A stretch of 64,000 nt of DNA. It comes from Cytospora piceicola. Lineage: Eukaryota > Ascomycota > Sordariomycetes > Diaporthales > Cytosporaceae. The position numbers and the translations under genes were made by a program. Position 1 is the first letter of the stretch. Every line of letters begins with the position of its first letter. This document shows positions 23,901 through 37,050 of the stretch, piece after piece. The DNA is taken from contig JALQBC010000077.1 of the NCBI GenBank assembly GCA_023375675.1, forward strand, positions 20,445 to 84,444, written 5' to 3'. The notes under the pieces are model-generated. The model was not told where the DNA came from. It saw only the letters and a program-made list of their open reading frames with translations, and searched no databases.

Positions 23901-25580
23901 TATAAAATAGTTCTATAAGCTATAGAGTAGCTTTATCGTTACGATCTGTTAAGGGTAAGCCGTTTATTACTTAGATTTCTTATTTTCTACCTTTTAAAGT
24001 ATAGAAGAGGATTTTATCTTCTACCTTATAAGGTATAGAAGAGGATTTATTTTTAGGTATTTAGTAGGCTCTTCTTTAGCTTATAAGTTTAAAGGTAAAG
24101 AAGATTTAGTAAGTAGTAATTTATAATACTTTGAAACTAGCGGATGTTAAGTGAAAGGGCTAAGGCTTAAGTATTATAAATAAAAACAGAGTTATAGTAT
24201 ATCTCTAAATATTCTTAGGTACTGAAAGTAATATAACTTTAATAAGTACTTTATAATTTAGTTATTTCCTTATAGTTATAAGTATATTTATAATATATTA
24301 TACTTATTTTTAAAGCTTATAGTATTTAGACGCTAATAGGAATATAAGTTAGAAGTAATAATACCTTTATATAAGTTAAAACGTAAAAAGCGTATTTAAC
24401 TACTAAGAATTAACATTTAGCTTAAAAGATTTACGGTTAAAATCTGTTACTATACCTGCTTTTACTATAAAGATATCAGCCTTTATAAGCCGTATAACTA
24501 CTATAACTCTGTAAGGGGCCTGAAGTGTATATATTACACTAAGTATTAGTATCTTAACTGCGAGTTTGTAAGTTACTGTAATTTTTCTATCTAGTTAGTT
24601 TATTAAAGTGTTAATTACTAACTTCTTTTTTTATAGGCGGAGCCCCTTTTAAAGGGTCTCTTATAAGATGTGTATACTATAAAAGCTGTGCTATAGTTAA
24701 TTATCGACGGCTATAAACTTATAATAGAGAAATCGGATTAATAAGGCTTAAAAGCAGCTTAAGGAAGACTTATTAGAGCTGTTTATATTCTAATAGATAT
24801 AAATGCCCTATTAGCTTTACTTACGTTTTTTAGCAGATTAAAAGAGGAGGGTATAAATAGCTACGCTCGGGATATAAGTCTTTTAATTTATCCGTTTTAG
24901 AAGCTTAAGTACTAATCCCTTTTATAATTATAAGAATACCGGTACTATAAATTTTCTAAGTATCGTCGCTGTTATTTTTAACGACTAATAACTCGGAACT
25001 TTAACCTACTTTTAGAGTTATTTAAAAAGTATAGTAGAAAGGTTATAAAGAGGGAACTTACTAGGTTCTATAAAAGACAGGCGGTACCGCGCTTTATTCC
25101 CGGTAATAATAGTTTTTTTAAGTAGTCTAAAGATATTTAAAGCTTTTTAAATATAGTAGGTAGAATACTAGAAACGTATAAGGGTAAAGGTAAACTGTTT
25201 TTAGCGTTTAAAATTTAGATATAAACTAGGTTAAGCTATAGTCTAGTCTTTAAAGCCGAGGTAATTAAGATCTAGGATAGTTTAAAAGAGAGCGGTAAGG
25301 ATTAGAGGCGATAATTAGAATAGTAATAGTAAATAAAAGAGAAATAAGCTTCGAATTAAAAAAAGTAATAACTAAACTTAAAGTAAAATAAAAACATTTA
25401 TAATATAAAATATAAAACGTAGTAAAAGTACTATAAATAAAAACCTAACTATTATCCTACTGTAAAAATTATAATATCCCTTTAAGTAATATCTTTTTAT
25501 AAACGGTTAAGTAAAACGATTTCTTTTTAAAAAGACTAAGCTATTTCTTAAAGAATAATTTTAAAGTCTGTTTCTTTTAA
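20911..25580 (+). mobile_element. Internal element, copy B (4.67 kb)
   Basis: Collinear with copy A but less decayed. The palindromic core GTCGATTTTTTCGATT occurs near 21,057, 21,620 and 22,449. Between the cores are 54-bp and 63-bp tandem units containing ATAGATTTAGCAGTAGTTA. The 277-bp duplication (GCTAAATAGC at 23,141 and 23,418) follows. Both ends pass straight into satellite: GTAGGTAAGCAG on the left, TGTTTCTTTTAAG on the right. Two parallel copies of equal length suggest either transposition into the satellite or amplification of a larger unit. Confidence 0.55.
24724..25389 (+). pseudogene. Decayed frame of copy B, unknown protein (~220 codons)
   Basis: This is the least damaged of three matching frames. 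It reads IRAVYILIDINALLALLTFF, then RLKEEGINSYARDISLLIYP, KRELTRFYKRQAVPRFIPGN, NIVGRILETYKGKGKLFLAF and VFKAEVIKI, and ends in a Gln/Lys-rich region. All in-frame stops are TAA/TAG. The opposite strand and other frames look less protein-like by eye. No domain was recognised. Downstream the same frame runs into the 24-bp repeats, where each unit reads S-K-V-S-I-L-L plus a stop or Lys. Confidence 0.45.
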
Positions 25581-28500
25581 GTCTAAGGTAAGTATACTTT
25601 TATAGTCTAAGGTAAGTATACTTTTAAAGTCTAAGGTAAGTATACTTTTACAGTTTAAGGTAAGTATACTTTTATAGTCTAAGGTAAGTATACTTTTATA
25701 GTCTAAGGTAAGTATACTTTTAAAGTCTAGGGTAAGTATACTTTTATAGTTTAAGGTAAGTATACTTGTGTTTAAATGCAGACCTATCCGTTAAATCTTT
25801 TTAAACCTATATTTTAGTCCTTTCCCGGCACTTTTACGCCCTAGAATTAATCTAGTAGGCTTTATAAATACTAATCTACGCTAAAATATAGTAAAAGGGG
25901 CCTTAAGTATACTAGGTAATAGTTTAAGGTAAGTATACTTTTATAGTTTAAAGTAAGTATACTTTTATAGTTTAAAGTAAGTATACTTTTATAGTTTAAA
26001 GTAAATATACTTTTATAGTTTAAGGTAAGTATACTTTTAAAGTTTAAGGTAAGTATACTCGTGTTTAAATACAGACTTATCCGTTAGATTTTTTTAAACC
26101 TATATTTTAGTGCTTTCTTAGTACTTTTACGTTTTAGAATTAATTTAGCAGGCTTTATAAATGCTAATCTACGCTAGAATATAGTAGAAGGGGCCTTAAG
26201 TATACTAGGTAATAGTTTAAAGTAAGTATACTTTTAAAGTTTAAGGTAAGTATACTTTTAAAGTTTAAGATAAGTATACTTTTATAGTTTAAGATAAGTA
26301 TACTTTTAAAGTTTAAAGTAAGTATACTTTTAAAGTTTAAGGTAAGTATACTTGTGTTTAAATATAAACTTATCTGTTAGATCTTTTTAAACCTATATTT
26401 TAGTCCTTTTCCGGCACTTTTACGCCTTAAAATTAATTTAGCAGGCTCTATAGATATTAATCTACGCTAGAATATAGTAAGAGAGGCCTTAAGTATACTA
26501 GGTAATAGTTTAAGGTAAGTATATTTTTAAAGTCTAAGGTAAGTATACTTTTAAAGTTTAAGGTAAGTATACTCGTGTTTAAATATAGACTTATCTGTTA
26601 GATCTTTTTAAACCTATATTTTAGTTCCTTCCCGGTACTTTTACGCCTTAAAATTAATCTAGCAGGCTTTATAGATACTAATCTACGCTAAAATACAGTA
26701 AGAGGGGCTTTAAGTATACTAAGTAACAGTTTAAGGTAAGTATACTTTTAAAGTCTAAGGTAAGTATACTCGTGTTTAAATATAAACTTATCCGTTAGAT
26801 CTTTTTAAACCTATATTTTAATACTTTCCTAGTACTTTTACGCCTTAAAATTAATCTAACAGGCTTTATAGATACTAATCTACGTTAGAATATAGTAGGA
26901 GGGGCCTTAAGTATACTAGGTAATAGTTTAAGGTAAGTATACTTTTAAAGTCTAAAGTAAGTATACTTTTAAAGTTTAAAGTAAGTATACTTTTATAGTC
27001 TAAAGTAAGTATACTTTTAAAGTCTAAAGTAAGTATACTTTTAAAGTCTAAAGTAAGTATACTTGTGTTTAGATATAGACTTATCCGTTAGATCTTTTTA
27101 AACCTATATTTTAGTCCCTTTCCGGCACTTTTACGCTTTAGAATTAATTTAGCAGGCTTTATAAATACTAATCTACGTTAGAATATAGTAGGAGGGGTTT
27201 TAAGTATACTAAGTAACAGTTTAAGGTAAGTATACTTTTAAAGTTTAAGCTAAGTATACTCGTATTTAAATACAGACTTATCTGTTAGATTTTTTTAAAC
27301 CTATATTTTAATGTCTTGCCGGTACTTTTACGCCTTAAAATTAATCTGGTAGGCTTTATAGATACTAATTTACGCTAGAATATAGTAGGAGGGGCCTTAA
27401 GTATATTAGGTAAAAGTCTAAGGTAAGTATACTTTTATAGTTTAAAGTAAGTATACTTTTATAGTTTAAAGTAAGTATACTTTTATAGTTTAAGGTAAGT
27501 ATACTTTTATAGTTTAGAGTAAGTATACTTTTAAAGTCTAAGGTAAGTATACTCGTACTAATTTAGGTTAAATATATAACCTAGATATAGACCTATCCGT
27601 TAGATTTTTTTAAACCTATATTTTAGTACCTTCCCGGTACTTTTACGCCTTAGAATTAATCTACTAGGCTTTATAGATACTAATCTACGCTAGAATATAG
27701 TAAGAGGGGCCTTAAGTATATTAGGTAATAGTTTAGGGTAAGTATACTTTTAAAGTCTAAGGTAAGTATACTTATATTTAAATATAGACTTATCTATTAG
27801 ATTTTTTTAAACTTATATTTTAATACCTTCCTGGTACTTTTACGCTTTAGAATTAATTTAGCAGGCTTTATAAATGCTAATCTACGCTAGAATACAGAAG
27901 GAAAGGCTTTAAATATACTAGGTAATAGTTTAAGGTAAGTATACTTTTAAAGTCTAAGGTAAGTATACTTATATTTAAATATAAACTTATCTGTTAGATC
28001 TTTTTAAACCTATATTTTAGTCTCTTCCCGGCACTTTTACGCTTTAGAATTAATTTAGCAGGCTTTATAGATACTAATCTACGCTAGAATATAGTAAGAG
28101 AGGCTTTAAGTATATTAGGTAACAGTTTAAGGTAAGTATACTTTTATAGTTTAAGATAAGTATACTTTTATAGTTTAAGGTAAGTATACTTTTATAGTTT
28201 AAAGTAAATATACTTTTATAGTCTAAGGTAAGTATACTTTTAAAGTTTAAGGTAAGTATACTCGTGTTTAAATACAGACCTATCTGTTAGATTTTTTTAA
28301 ACCTATATTTTAATGCCTTCCCGGCACTTTTATACCCTAGAATTAATCTAGTAGGCTTTATAAATACTAATCTACGTTAGAATATAGTAGAAGAGGCCTT
28401 AAGTATACTAGATAATAGTTTAAGGTAAGTATACTTTTAAAGTTTAAGGTAAGTATACTTTTAAAGTTTAGGGTAAGTATACTTTTATAGTCTAAGGTAA

Positions 28501-30412
28501 GTATACTTTTAAAGTCTAAGGTAAGTATACTTTTAAAGTTTAAGGTAAGTATACTTATGTTTAGATACAGACTTATCTGTTAAATTTTTTTAAACCTATA
28601 TTTTAGTCCTTTCCCGGTACTTTTACGCTTTAGAATTAATTTAACAGGCTTTATAAATACTAATCTACGCTAGAATATAGTAAGAGAGGCCTTAAGTATA
28701 CTAGGTAATAGTTTAAGGTAAGTATACTTTTAAAGTTTAAGGTAAGTATACTTTTAAAGTCTAAGGTAAGTATACTTGTGTTTAAATATAGACCTATCCG
28801 TTAGATTTTTTTAAACTTATATTTTAGTATCTTCTTAGCACTTTTACGCTTTAGAATTAATCTACTAGGCTTTATAAATACTAATCTACGCTAGAATATA
28901 GTAAAAGGGGCCTTAAGTATACTAGGTAATAGTTTAAGGTAAGTATACTTTTAAAGTTTAAGGTAAGTATACTTATGTTTAAATATAGACCTATCTGTTA
29001 AATTTTTTTAAACTTATATTTTAATGCTTTCTCGGCACTTTTACGCTTTAGAATTAATTTAACAGGCTTTATAGATGCTAATCTACGTTAGAATATAGTA
29101 AGAGGGGCCTTAAGTATACTAAGTAAAAGTCTAAGGTAAGTATACTTTTATAGTTTAAAGTAAGTATACTTTTATAGTTTAAGGTAAGTATACTTTTATA
29201 GTCTAAAGTAAGTATACTTTTATAGTTTAAGGTAAGTATACTTTTAAAGTTTAAGGTAAGTATACTTATGCTAATTTAAGTTAAATATATAACCTAGATA
29301 TAGACTTATACGTTAGATTTTTTTAAACTTATATTTTAATACCTTCTCGGTACTTTTACGCCTTAGAATTAATCTATTAGGCTTTATAGATACTAATTTA
29401 CACTAGAATACAGAGAGAGGGGCCTTAAGTATACTAAGTAACAGTTTAAGGTAAGTATACTTTTAAAGTCTAAGGTAAGTATACTTATGTTTAAATACAG
29501 ATTTATCTGTTAGATTTTTTTAAACCTATATTTTAATACCTTCCCGGCACTTTTACGCCTTAGAATTAATTTAGTAGGCTTTATAAATGCTAATCTACGC
29601 TAGAATATAGTAGGAAAGGCCTTAAGTATACTAAGTAAAAGTTTAAGGTAAGTATACTTTTACAGTTTAAGGTAAGTATACTTTTATAGTTTAAGGTAAG
29701 TATACTTTTATAGTTTAAGGTAAATATACTTTTATAGTCTAAGGTAAATATACTTTTAAAGTTTAAGGTAAGTATACTCGTGCTAATCTAGGTTAAATAT
29801 ATAACCTAGATATAGACCTATCTGTTAGATTTTTTTAAACCTATATTTTAGTACCTTCCCGGCACTTTTACGCCTTAGAATTAATCTAGTAGGCTTTATA
29901 AATACTAATCTACGCTAGAATATAAAGGGAGGGGCTTTAAGTATATTAAGTAACAGTCTAAGATAAGTATACTTTTAAAGTTTAGGGTAAGTATACTTTT
30001 ACAGTCTAAGGTAAGTATACTTTTATAGTCTAGGGTAAGTATACTTTTAAAGTCTAAGGTAAGTATACTCGTGTTTAAATATAGACTTATCCGTCAGATT
30101 TTTTTAAACCTATATTTTAATACCTTCCCGGCACTTTCACGCCTTAGAATTAATCTAACAGGCTATATAAATATTAATCTACGCTAGAATACAGAGGAAG
30201 AGGCCTTAAGTATACTAAGTAACAGTTTAAGGTAAGTATACTTTTAAAGTCTAGGGTAAGTATACTTATGCTAATTTAAGTTAAATATTTAACTTAGATA
30301 TAAACTTATTTGTTAGAATTTTTTAAACTTAAATTTTAGTGCCTTCCCGTTACTTTAACACGCTAGAATTAATCTAGTAAGCTTTATAGATATTAATCTA
30401 CGTTAGAATATA
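25581..30412 (+). repeat. Satellite block S4 (4.8 kb, longest mixed array)
   Basis: Runs of two to eight 24-bp units alternate with a long-unit core of about 150-170 bp. Some cores carry an extra segment with CTAATCTAGGTTAAATAT, others TGTTTAAATA, so there are two long-unit variants. The palindrome AAGTATACTT recurs throughout. Confidence 0.85.
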
Positions 30413-33400
30413 GTAGGTAGGCAGCTAAAGCCTTTAAAGAATTAGTATCCTTACGCCTATTTAGGTATTATATATACCTTAGCTATAGAATCGATCTATT
30501 TTTACTAAACTATCGCTAGTACGTGCGTACCGGGAGATAAGTTTAGTATATATAAGTCGATTTTTTCGATTGCTTATATAAATAAATTTATCGGCTTACG
30601 TAAATACGTACTAAAGCCTATCGTAGTATACTACGGGGTAAACTTATATCGGAGGGACTATAAAAAGGTATATTAGAATAGCCCTTTTAAATAATAGTAC
30701 GTAATCTCAGGTAGTTTAACAGAGGGTTTAGCACTTATACTACAGGGGGTTTATAGACTTAATACTAATTAACAGCAGGTATTTAGCAGTAGTTAACGCT
30801 GCCTGTAATACTACCCTTAATAGAATAGTATACCTTATAATAGATTTAGTAGTAGTTAATACTACCTGTAATACTACCCTTAATAGAATAGTACACCTTA
30901 TAATAGATTTAGCAGTAGTTAATACTATCTGTAATGCTACCCTTAATAGACCTATAATAGATTTAGCAGTAGTTAGTACTGCCTATAATACTACCTCTAA
31001 TAGAATAGTGCGCCCTGTAATAGATTTAGCAGTAGTTAATACTGCCTGTAATACTACCCTTAATAGAATAGTACGACCTATAATAGATTTAACAGTAGTT
31101 AACACTCCTTATAATGCTACCCTTAATAAACCTGTGATAGATTTAACAGTAGTTAATACCCCCTATAATACTACTTCTACTAGCCCCGGCCTTACTAATT
31201 AGAAGGCGCTACCTCTGCTTAACGCTGTTTTTAAGTAGCCCTTTATCTAGGTTATATATATTATTTAGATATAGACTATATAGATTTTCCTAAAGTATAG
31301 CTAGTACGTGTATGCCGGGAGATAAGTTTAGTATACGTAAGTCGATTTTTTCGATTACCTATATAAATGAATTTATCGGCCTACGTAAACACGTACTAGA
31401 GCCTACCGTAGCGTACTACGAGGTAAACCTATATCGGAAGGACTATAAAAGGGTGTATTAGAATAGCCCTTTTAAATAACAGTATATAATCTTAGGTGGT
31501 TTAACAAAGGGTTTAACACCTATACTACAAGGGGTTTATAGACCTAATACTAATTAATAGCAGGTATTTAGTAGTAGTTAACGCTACCTGTAATACTACC
31601 TTCGATAGACCTGTAATAGATTTAACAGTAGTTAACACTGCCTATAATACTACCTTTAATAGACCTATAATAGATTTAGTAGTAGTTAATACCCCTTATA
31701 ATATTACTTTTACTAGCTCCGGCCTTACTAATTAAAAGGCGCTACCTCTATCTAGCGCTGTTTTTAGGTAGCCCTTTATCTAAGTTATATATATTACCTA
31801 GATATAAACTATATAGATTTCCTTAAAGTATAGCTAATACGTATATGCCGGGAGATAAGTTTAGTATACGTAAGTCGATTTTTTCGATTACCTATATAAA
31901 TGAATTTATCGGCCTGTATAAACGTATACCGGAGCTTACCGTAACGTACTACGAGGTAAACCTATATCGAAGGGACTATAAGAAGGCGTTCGAATTAAAG
32001 TAATAATACCGGAGATAGAATTAATAGCAGAAACTTAAGTAAAGCTGTCTAGCTTACTAAACACCCCGTTCTTAAACGTAACCTTTTATAAAACGCACCC
32101 CTTCTTAAGTAGCGTATATACCTAAATAGATATTCTATACTATAACAGCTTATCTCCTTTTAGCTTAGCTAGTAGTACTCTTTAAGTACGTAATTACGGT
32201 AGTAATAAAACCTTAAGCGGTATATAATAGTAGCTAGTTAGTGCTTATAGTTTATCTTTAAGCTTTAAAGGTTTGTTTTTAAACCTTTTATATAAGACGT
32301 AAGCTCGTTTTTAAGTAGAAGATTATCTGTACGTAGTATAAGCTTAATTCGTTCGAGTAAGTTATAGTAAGTCTATACTGTCTCTTAAGTAGTATTACCT
32401 AAATATACTATATAGGTATAGCTTATCCCTTTCTATTCTAACTATAGCCTAAATAGTAGTACTCTCCGAGCGTGTAATTATAGTAGTAATAAGAACTTAA
32501 GTAAGTTAATAACGTAGTTTTAATAATAATCTAAGTCTTAAGCTCTTAAGCGTATAATAGCTTCTTAAAAACTCTGTCTGCTAAATATTATAGTTATTTA
32601 TTAGGCTAGTTCTTTAAAAAATTCCGAAACGACGCTTTAACACACGGCCTTTTAGCTATAAGAGTTACTAGCGAGTCTTTTATCTTACACGGTTCCTATT
32701 ACGTAGTCCTTTAAATAGCCTAGTAAACTAAGAGTTTCGGTTACGAGGGATTTATAGCAGGTTTTAACCTTATAAGCGCGGCTACTCCGGCGACTTACGT
32801 TAGTAAGAAACGCTAGTTATACTAGTATAGGCTTTTCTTCGAAAGGGTAACAGGTAATACCCGCCTTTAAGGAACGCTAAATAGCTATACTTAAAGTGTC
32901 GTAGCCGCCTTAATACTAAAGGATCGTAACGTAATACTAAAGTTATATCGAATTTATAGCTATACTTAAGGATATTTAAAGGTATAAAGGCTTATACGCT
33001 AAGAGTAGAATCTATACCGTATAAGCCTTTACTATAGCGAAAGCTTATATTAAGGATATTTTCTTTAGCTATAGGTTTAGTTAATAAGGTATACGTAAAC
33101 AGAATATATAACGTATAAGAGGGCGCTAAAGGTAATACGACCTTATAGTAAGGTGTATAAATAAAACCGCCCGGGGGGACTATACTATATCGATAACTAC
33201 TATTAGACCTAGATATAGAACTTTAGCGGTAACGCGAATATAGACGAGGACGGCTAGTAAGCCTGTAAGTAGTAATTCTGTTTCTTACGACGGCCTTTTA
33301 CCTTAGATCTAAGATAGGGTTCCCGGCCGGAGGAGTTTAACGAGTTTACCAGATCTGTTATAGCTTACTAGTCTTTTAAAAACCCTTTATAGGATTATAA

Positions 33401-33616
33401 GTTCTACGCCTTATCTAGCTGTCTAGCTAAATAATATTATAGCGTAAAGCAGTTTCGAAAAACCTGTAACAACGGATCGTTCTTTAATTTAAGCTGGAGA
33501 TTAAGATATATACTATATTAATTAACCCTGTAAACTTTTCCCGCTTATACTAGCATATACTAGTATATCGTACCTCCTGCTTTTAGCAAATACTTTTACT
33601 CTTATTCTAAACCTTT
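30413..33616 (+). mobile_element. Partial/variant internal element, copy C
   Basis: The first ~1.55 kb matches copies A and B, with cores near 30,556, 31,342 and 31,876 separated by 54/63-bp repeats. After GGCGTTCGAATTAAAG (31,985) it departs into a module shared only with the chimera at 57,905-59,415, then runs into the closing module. The 3' frame of copies A and B is absent. Confidence 0.5.
30780..31202 (+). repeat. 54/63-bp minisatellite with an open frame
   Basis: Units differ by a 9-bp insertion, giving 54 or 63 bp, 18 or 21 codons. The stretch 31,008-31,202 is stop-free and reads RPVIDLTVVNTPYNTTLN with small changes per unit, ending S-P-G-L-T-N-stop. In-frame length variation fits a former coding repeat, but the same array in other copies carries stops, and the downstream core is in a different frame. 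Confidence 0.6.
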
Positions 33617-34340
33617 TTTATCGTTATTCTAAGTTAAGATATATATAAGTCTGAACCTTATAGCGAGTATTCGAAGGACCTGTATTACGGATTATCTTTT
33701 AATTTAAGCTTAGGTTCTTAACTGTACTAGTTTTACCTTTTACGAAAGTATCTGCTAAGGATATCTTTATCTATTGCAGGTCTAAGTAGCAAATAAAAGA
33801 CTATAGTAGTATTATAAAGCCCGGGCAATATAGTTTCTTTACCGTACCGTATAATATTACGAACTCGGAGGTTAAAAAGAGCGACTTATCGTAATTTTTA
33901 TATTATCTACCGCTGGCTAAGGTTACTGTTTTACTATAGGCTAATATAAAACTTTAATATAAAACCTAAGCGGTAACGTAACTGAAAAAGGGTTTAGCTA
34001 AGAGGCCCGCAAGCAGTTATTTCTGTTCCTTATATAGTTTAATACCTTAAAGACTTTTAGTCTAAGATAAGGTTCCCCTACCGGAGGAGTCTAATACGTT
34101 ATTAGATTTGCTGTAATAGTTCTAGCCCTTTATAAACCTTTTAGACGAAATAAGTTTTACGCTCTGTTCTTAGCTTAATAGTATAACGTAAAGTATATAC
34201 GCCGTATTACCTTTTTAACCTTATAAACTTTTCCTACTATCTGTCTTAGCTATAGTAGTATATCGTTATCTTTATTCTATAGAACTTAGACTTATAAAAA
34301 CCTTATTTTTATTAGACTATTTAAGTTTAGTCCTTTTTAA
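33617..34340 (+). repeat. Diverged second copy of the closing module
   Basis: It repeats the preceding module in order: AAGCAGTTATTTCTGTTCC, GGTTCCCCTACCGGAGGAG, then CCTTATAAACTTTTCC. Many differences are not C-to-T, so it is an older or separate family member. The 5' part contains GTCTGAACCTTATAGCGAG, which recurs inverted at about 41,487-41,510 on the far side of the island. Confidence 0.5.
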
Positions 34341-35076
34341 GGATAGGTCCTATCGAGGGAATTTACATAGATAAATACTTAGATATATTTATAATAAATC
34401 TTTAGCTTATCTGTAAATTTGTTACTAACTAAAGGATCTATTACTATCCGGGGAATCTTCTTATTTTCTTTTATTAAGCTATATCCTGCCCGGGCGGCTT
34501 AAAAAAGAAAATAAGAAAGATAAAAAAAAAAGTAAAGAAGAAAAGGCAGCACTAAAACTACTTTTTTATTAATTAAGTGTCTATCTTAATAGGCTTTAGT
34601 AAATAAATACCTTTTTTAGCATATAGTATATACTACTTCTACTTTCCGAATACAAGAGCACTGTTATATAATGATTTTTTAAACGGATTATTAGAAGGTT
34701 TAATTCTAAATTACCTAAATTAACCTACTACTAACATACGGCACTCTAAATCTAAGACAGTTTTATCTCTTCTATGTTCTTTACTTCTATATTCCCTTCT
34801 GTATTTAATACCCTTTCCTTCTGTATTCTTTTAAAGACACCTGAATTAAGCTACTACTAATATACGGTATAAAATCTAAGACAGTTTTATTTCTGTATTA
34901 TTTCCTTTCCTTTTATATTTTTTCTTTTATATTTAAGTTATCTTTTCTAGATCTAGGTTATATTTATAACCCTAATTACTATAAACCAACTTATTTCACC
35001 AACTTATTTTACTACCTTATTTTATAACTATAAAGATAGAATATAGTAAATAAAAAGTAGTAAATATTTAAAGTTC
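34341..35076. other. Left flank of the island, with a local direct repeat
   Basis: No gene is recognised. A segment with TCTAAGACAGTTTTAT occurs twice (near 34,752 and 34,880) in an imperfect direct duplication of roughly 130 bp. CA and TG are more common here than in the satellites. Confidence 0.45.
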
Positions 35077-37050
35077 TTATCGTCGTTACCTTTAATTATC
35101 CTCTATCTAATCCTCGTCCTTATCCTCGTTTTTATTCTCGTCCTCGTTACTTATCTAGTCACCTGCCTAGTTATTACCCGCCCTATTCTTGTTACCTTCC
35201 TCGTTATTACCTAGCTTATCTTTATTCTTATCGCCTATATTATTATCCGATAAATCCTCCTCTATCCTTTTAAAACCTAATAGCTTACTAACCTGCTATT
35301 GCTTTAATTCTTTAATCTAATAAGTTTTAGTTCTAGCTTCCTTAACCCCGGCAAGCCTTAACTTAAGCAGGTTATCTTTCTAAGTTTTACCTTAAGTAAT
35401 ATTAATAATAAAAACCTTACTTACCTCGATATACTTAGTAACCTTTAGTATCTCCTCCTTAATTAAGCGGGCTATAGTAATAAGCGTATCTTCTTTCTTA
35501 AAGCTAGTAGCCTTATTTAAAGAATGTCTAAAGTACGCTATACCTAAACCTTTTAAGATAAGTATAAGTATACCCTTTTTAAATATATCTACTAAACATC
35601 GGTATAGCCTTTACTAGTATACTTTAGCCTTAAGTATCTTCTTTTAGAACCCCGGTAAGTAGCCTCGGAGGTATATTAAAACCCGGCTAGCTATAGTTAA
35701 CCTCTTTTTTCTTTTAACACCTTTCTTAGTTAGGAACTTATTAAGCTCCTCGGGTAGTTATAACTTCTATAAATCCTAAGTTTCTATAACGTTAACTTTA
35801 GAAAGTAACGCCTAAATATTCTTAGTTATACTCTCTATTAGGTAATCCTATTAAAAAGCTTTTCTATACTCTAAAATAAAACAACTAAGCTCTTTATTCC
35901 TATCCTAAGTGATATCCCGATAAGCTTATTCTCTATTTAGCTTTAAGCTCCGGGCTAGTTTAACTAATAAAGAACTCCTTTTACCTTAAAGCTTATAAAG
36001 TGCTTATATAATCCTTTTCTACCCTTAAATACTAAAAAGGTTTTCGAGGATTACAGATACTAATACTATAGCGTTAAACTCTGCTATTCTATCTGCTACT
36101 GCCCTCTATTATACTTTTTATAATACTATAGCGTTAAATAGTATATTATTGCTTAAAGTATAGACAGGTGTATTAGGCAGAGTAGGTATAAAGGAAGGCT
36201 TATCGGCAGTATTAGCGTCGATGTTAGTATCGGTAGTAGCGGTGTTAGTATCGGTAGCCGCGGTGTTAATATCGGCGACGGTGTTAGTATCGGCGGCGAT
36301 ATTAATGTCGGTAGTAGCGGTATCGGTAGTAGCGGTGTTAATATCGGTAGCCGCGGTATTAGTATCGGCAGCGGTGTTAGTATCGGCGGCGGTATTAGTA
36401 TCGGTAGTAGCGGTATCGGTAGTAACAGTGTTAGTATCGGTAATAGCGGTATTAGTATCGATAATAGTATTAGTGTCGGTAGTAGTAGCGGTAGTAGCGT
36501 CGTCGGCGGCGTTAGTATTAGCAGCGGCGGTATTAGTATCGGTAGTATTAGCGTCGGTAGTATTAGCGTCGGTAGTGTTAACGTCGGTAGTAGTAGCGGT
36601 AATAGTGTTATCGGTTAACTAGTTATAAAGGCCTATAATAGATATCGCCTTTTTCCCTTATCTAGCACTCTGTTTTAGTTCTTAGCTTTAAGTAAGCAGT
36701 CCTTTATTCTTTTTAGCTAACTGTTTTACTAGCCTTTATTACCTTATTAAAATATATTCTAATAACTTACTGTAGGGAATGTCTTCGCCTAGTGTTATTC
36801 TTAACTAAGTCTGTAAAGTAGTATTAACACCTAATAACTTAAAAACTTTAAACTCTTCCGATATAAATTATAAACTACTATCGATAGTAGCGATCTAAGA
36901 TAGTATACTAAGTATAGACGAATCTTAGTATAATTATATTAACTAGGTTTAAGGTATAACGATAAACGGTTACTCTTTTTAATCGGCTGTTATCCGTTTC
37001 GTTACAGTTATTCCTGCTTTTAAAGCTGCTTTACGTTTTATTACGCTTAT
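35077..37050 (-). pseudogene. Decayed long coding frame (~658 codons), unknown protein with acidic tail
   Basis: A single minus-strand frame can be read from about 37,050 to TAA at 35,077-35,079. It has roughly 40 TAA/TAG stops and I saw no TGA. Read with stops as Gln, the order is: a basic start (K-R-K-A-A-L-K-A-G) after an ATA that could be a mutated ATG; a central region with LAKKNKGLL; a Thr/Asp/Asn-rich repeat of the type T-D-T-N-T-A (36,221-36,606); helical segments such as LVKLARSLKLNRE and NKELSCFILEYRKAF; KKEDTLITIARLIKEEILK; and an acidic Asn/Glu/Asp C-terminus. No domain was recognised. Stop density is not below what AT-rich DNA gives, so the argument rests on composition, charge pattern and in-frame repeats. 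The 133-residue plus-strand frame over the repeat is a shadow. Confidence 0.5.
36221..36606 (-). repeat. Low-complexity coding repeat (T-D-T-N-T-A)n
   Basis: On the plus strand it is an array of short units such as GTAGTAGCGGTATCGGT and GTTAGTATCGGCGGCG, without stops in several frames. In the minus frame of the surrounding relic it encodes Thr, Asp, Asn and Ala. It is far richer in G and C than its surroundings because its units have few CpA sites. Confidence 0.7.

Larger units (their letters stand above)
19431..33616 (+). repeat. Macro-repeat unit 2 (14.2 kb, lightly mutated)
   Basis: It starts with the same motif as unit 1 and ends with the same closing module. It holds satellites S3, element copy B, the long satellite block S4 and partial element C. 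CA/TG and GG/CC are clearly more frequent than in unit 1, and the change is abrupt at about 19,440. Confidence 0.65.

Noticed and set aside
30413..33616. Calling the GTCGATTTTTTCGATT-containing core a gene (G-D-K-F-S-I-R-K-S-I-F-S)
   Set aside because: One frame is open over about 60 codons in several copies, but it is not in frame with the adjacent 54/63-bp repeat frame, and the lack of TGA in RIP-mutated DNA makes such short runs unreliable.
36221..36622. Plus-strand 133-residue Val/Ser/Ala frame
   Set aside because: It is the shadow of a low-complexity array; the minus frame is continuous with the long decayed frame on both sides and gives a Thr/Asp/Asn repeat.
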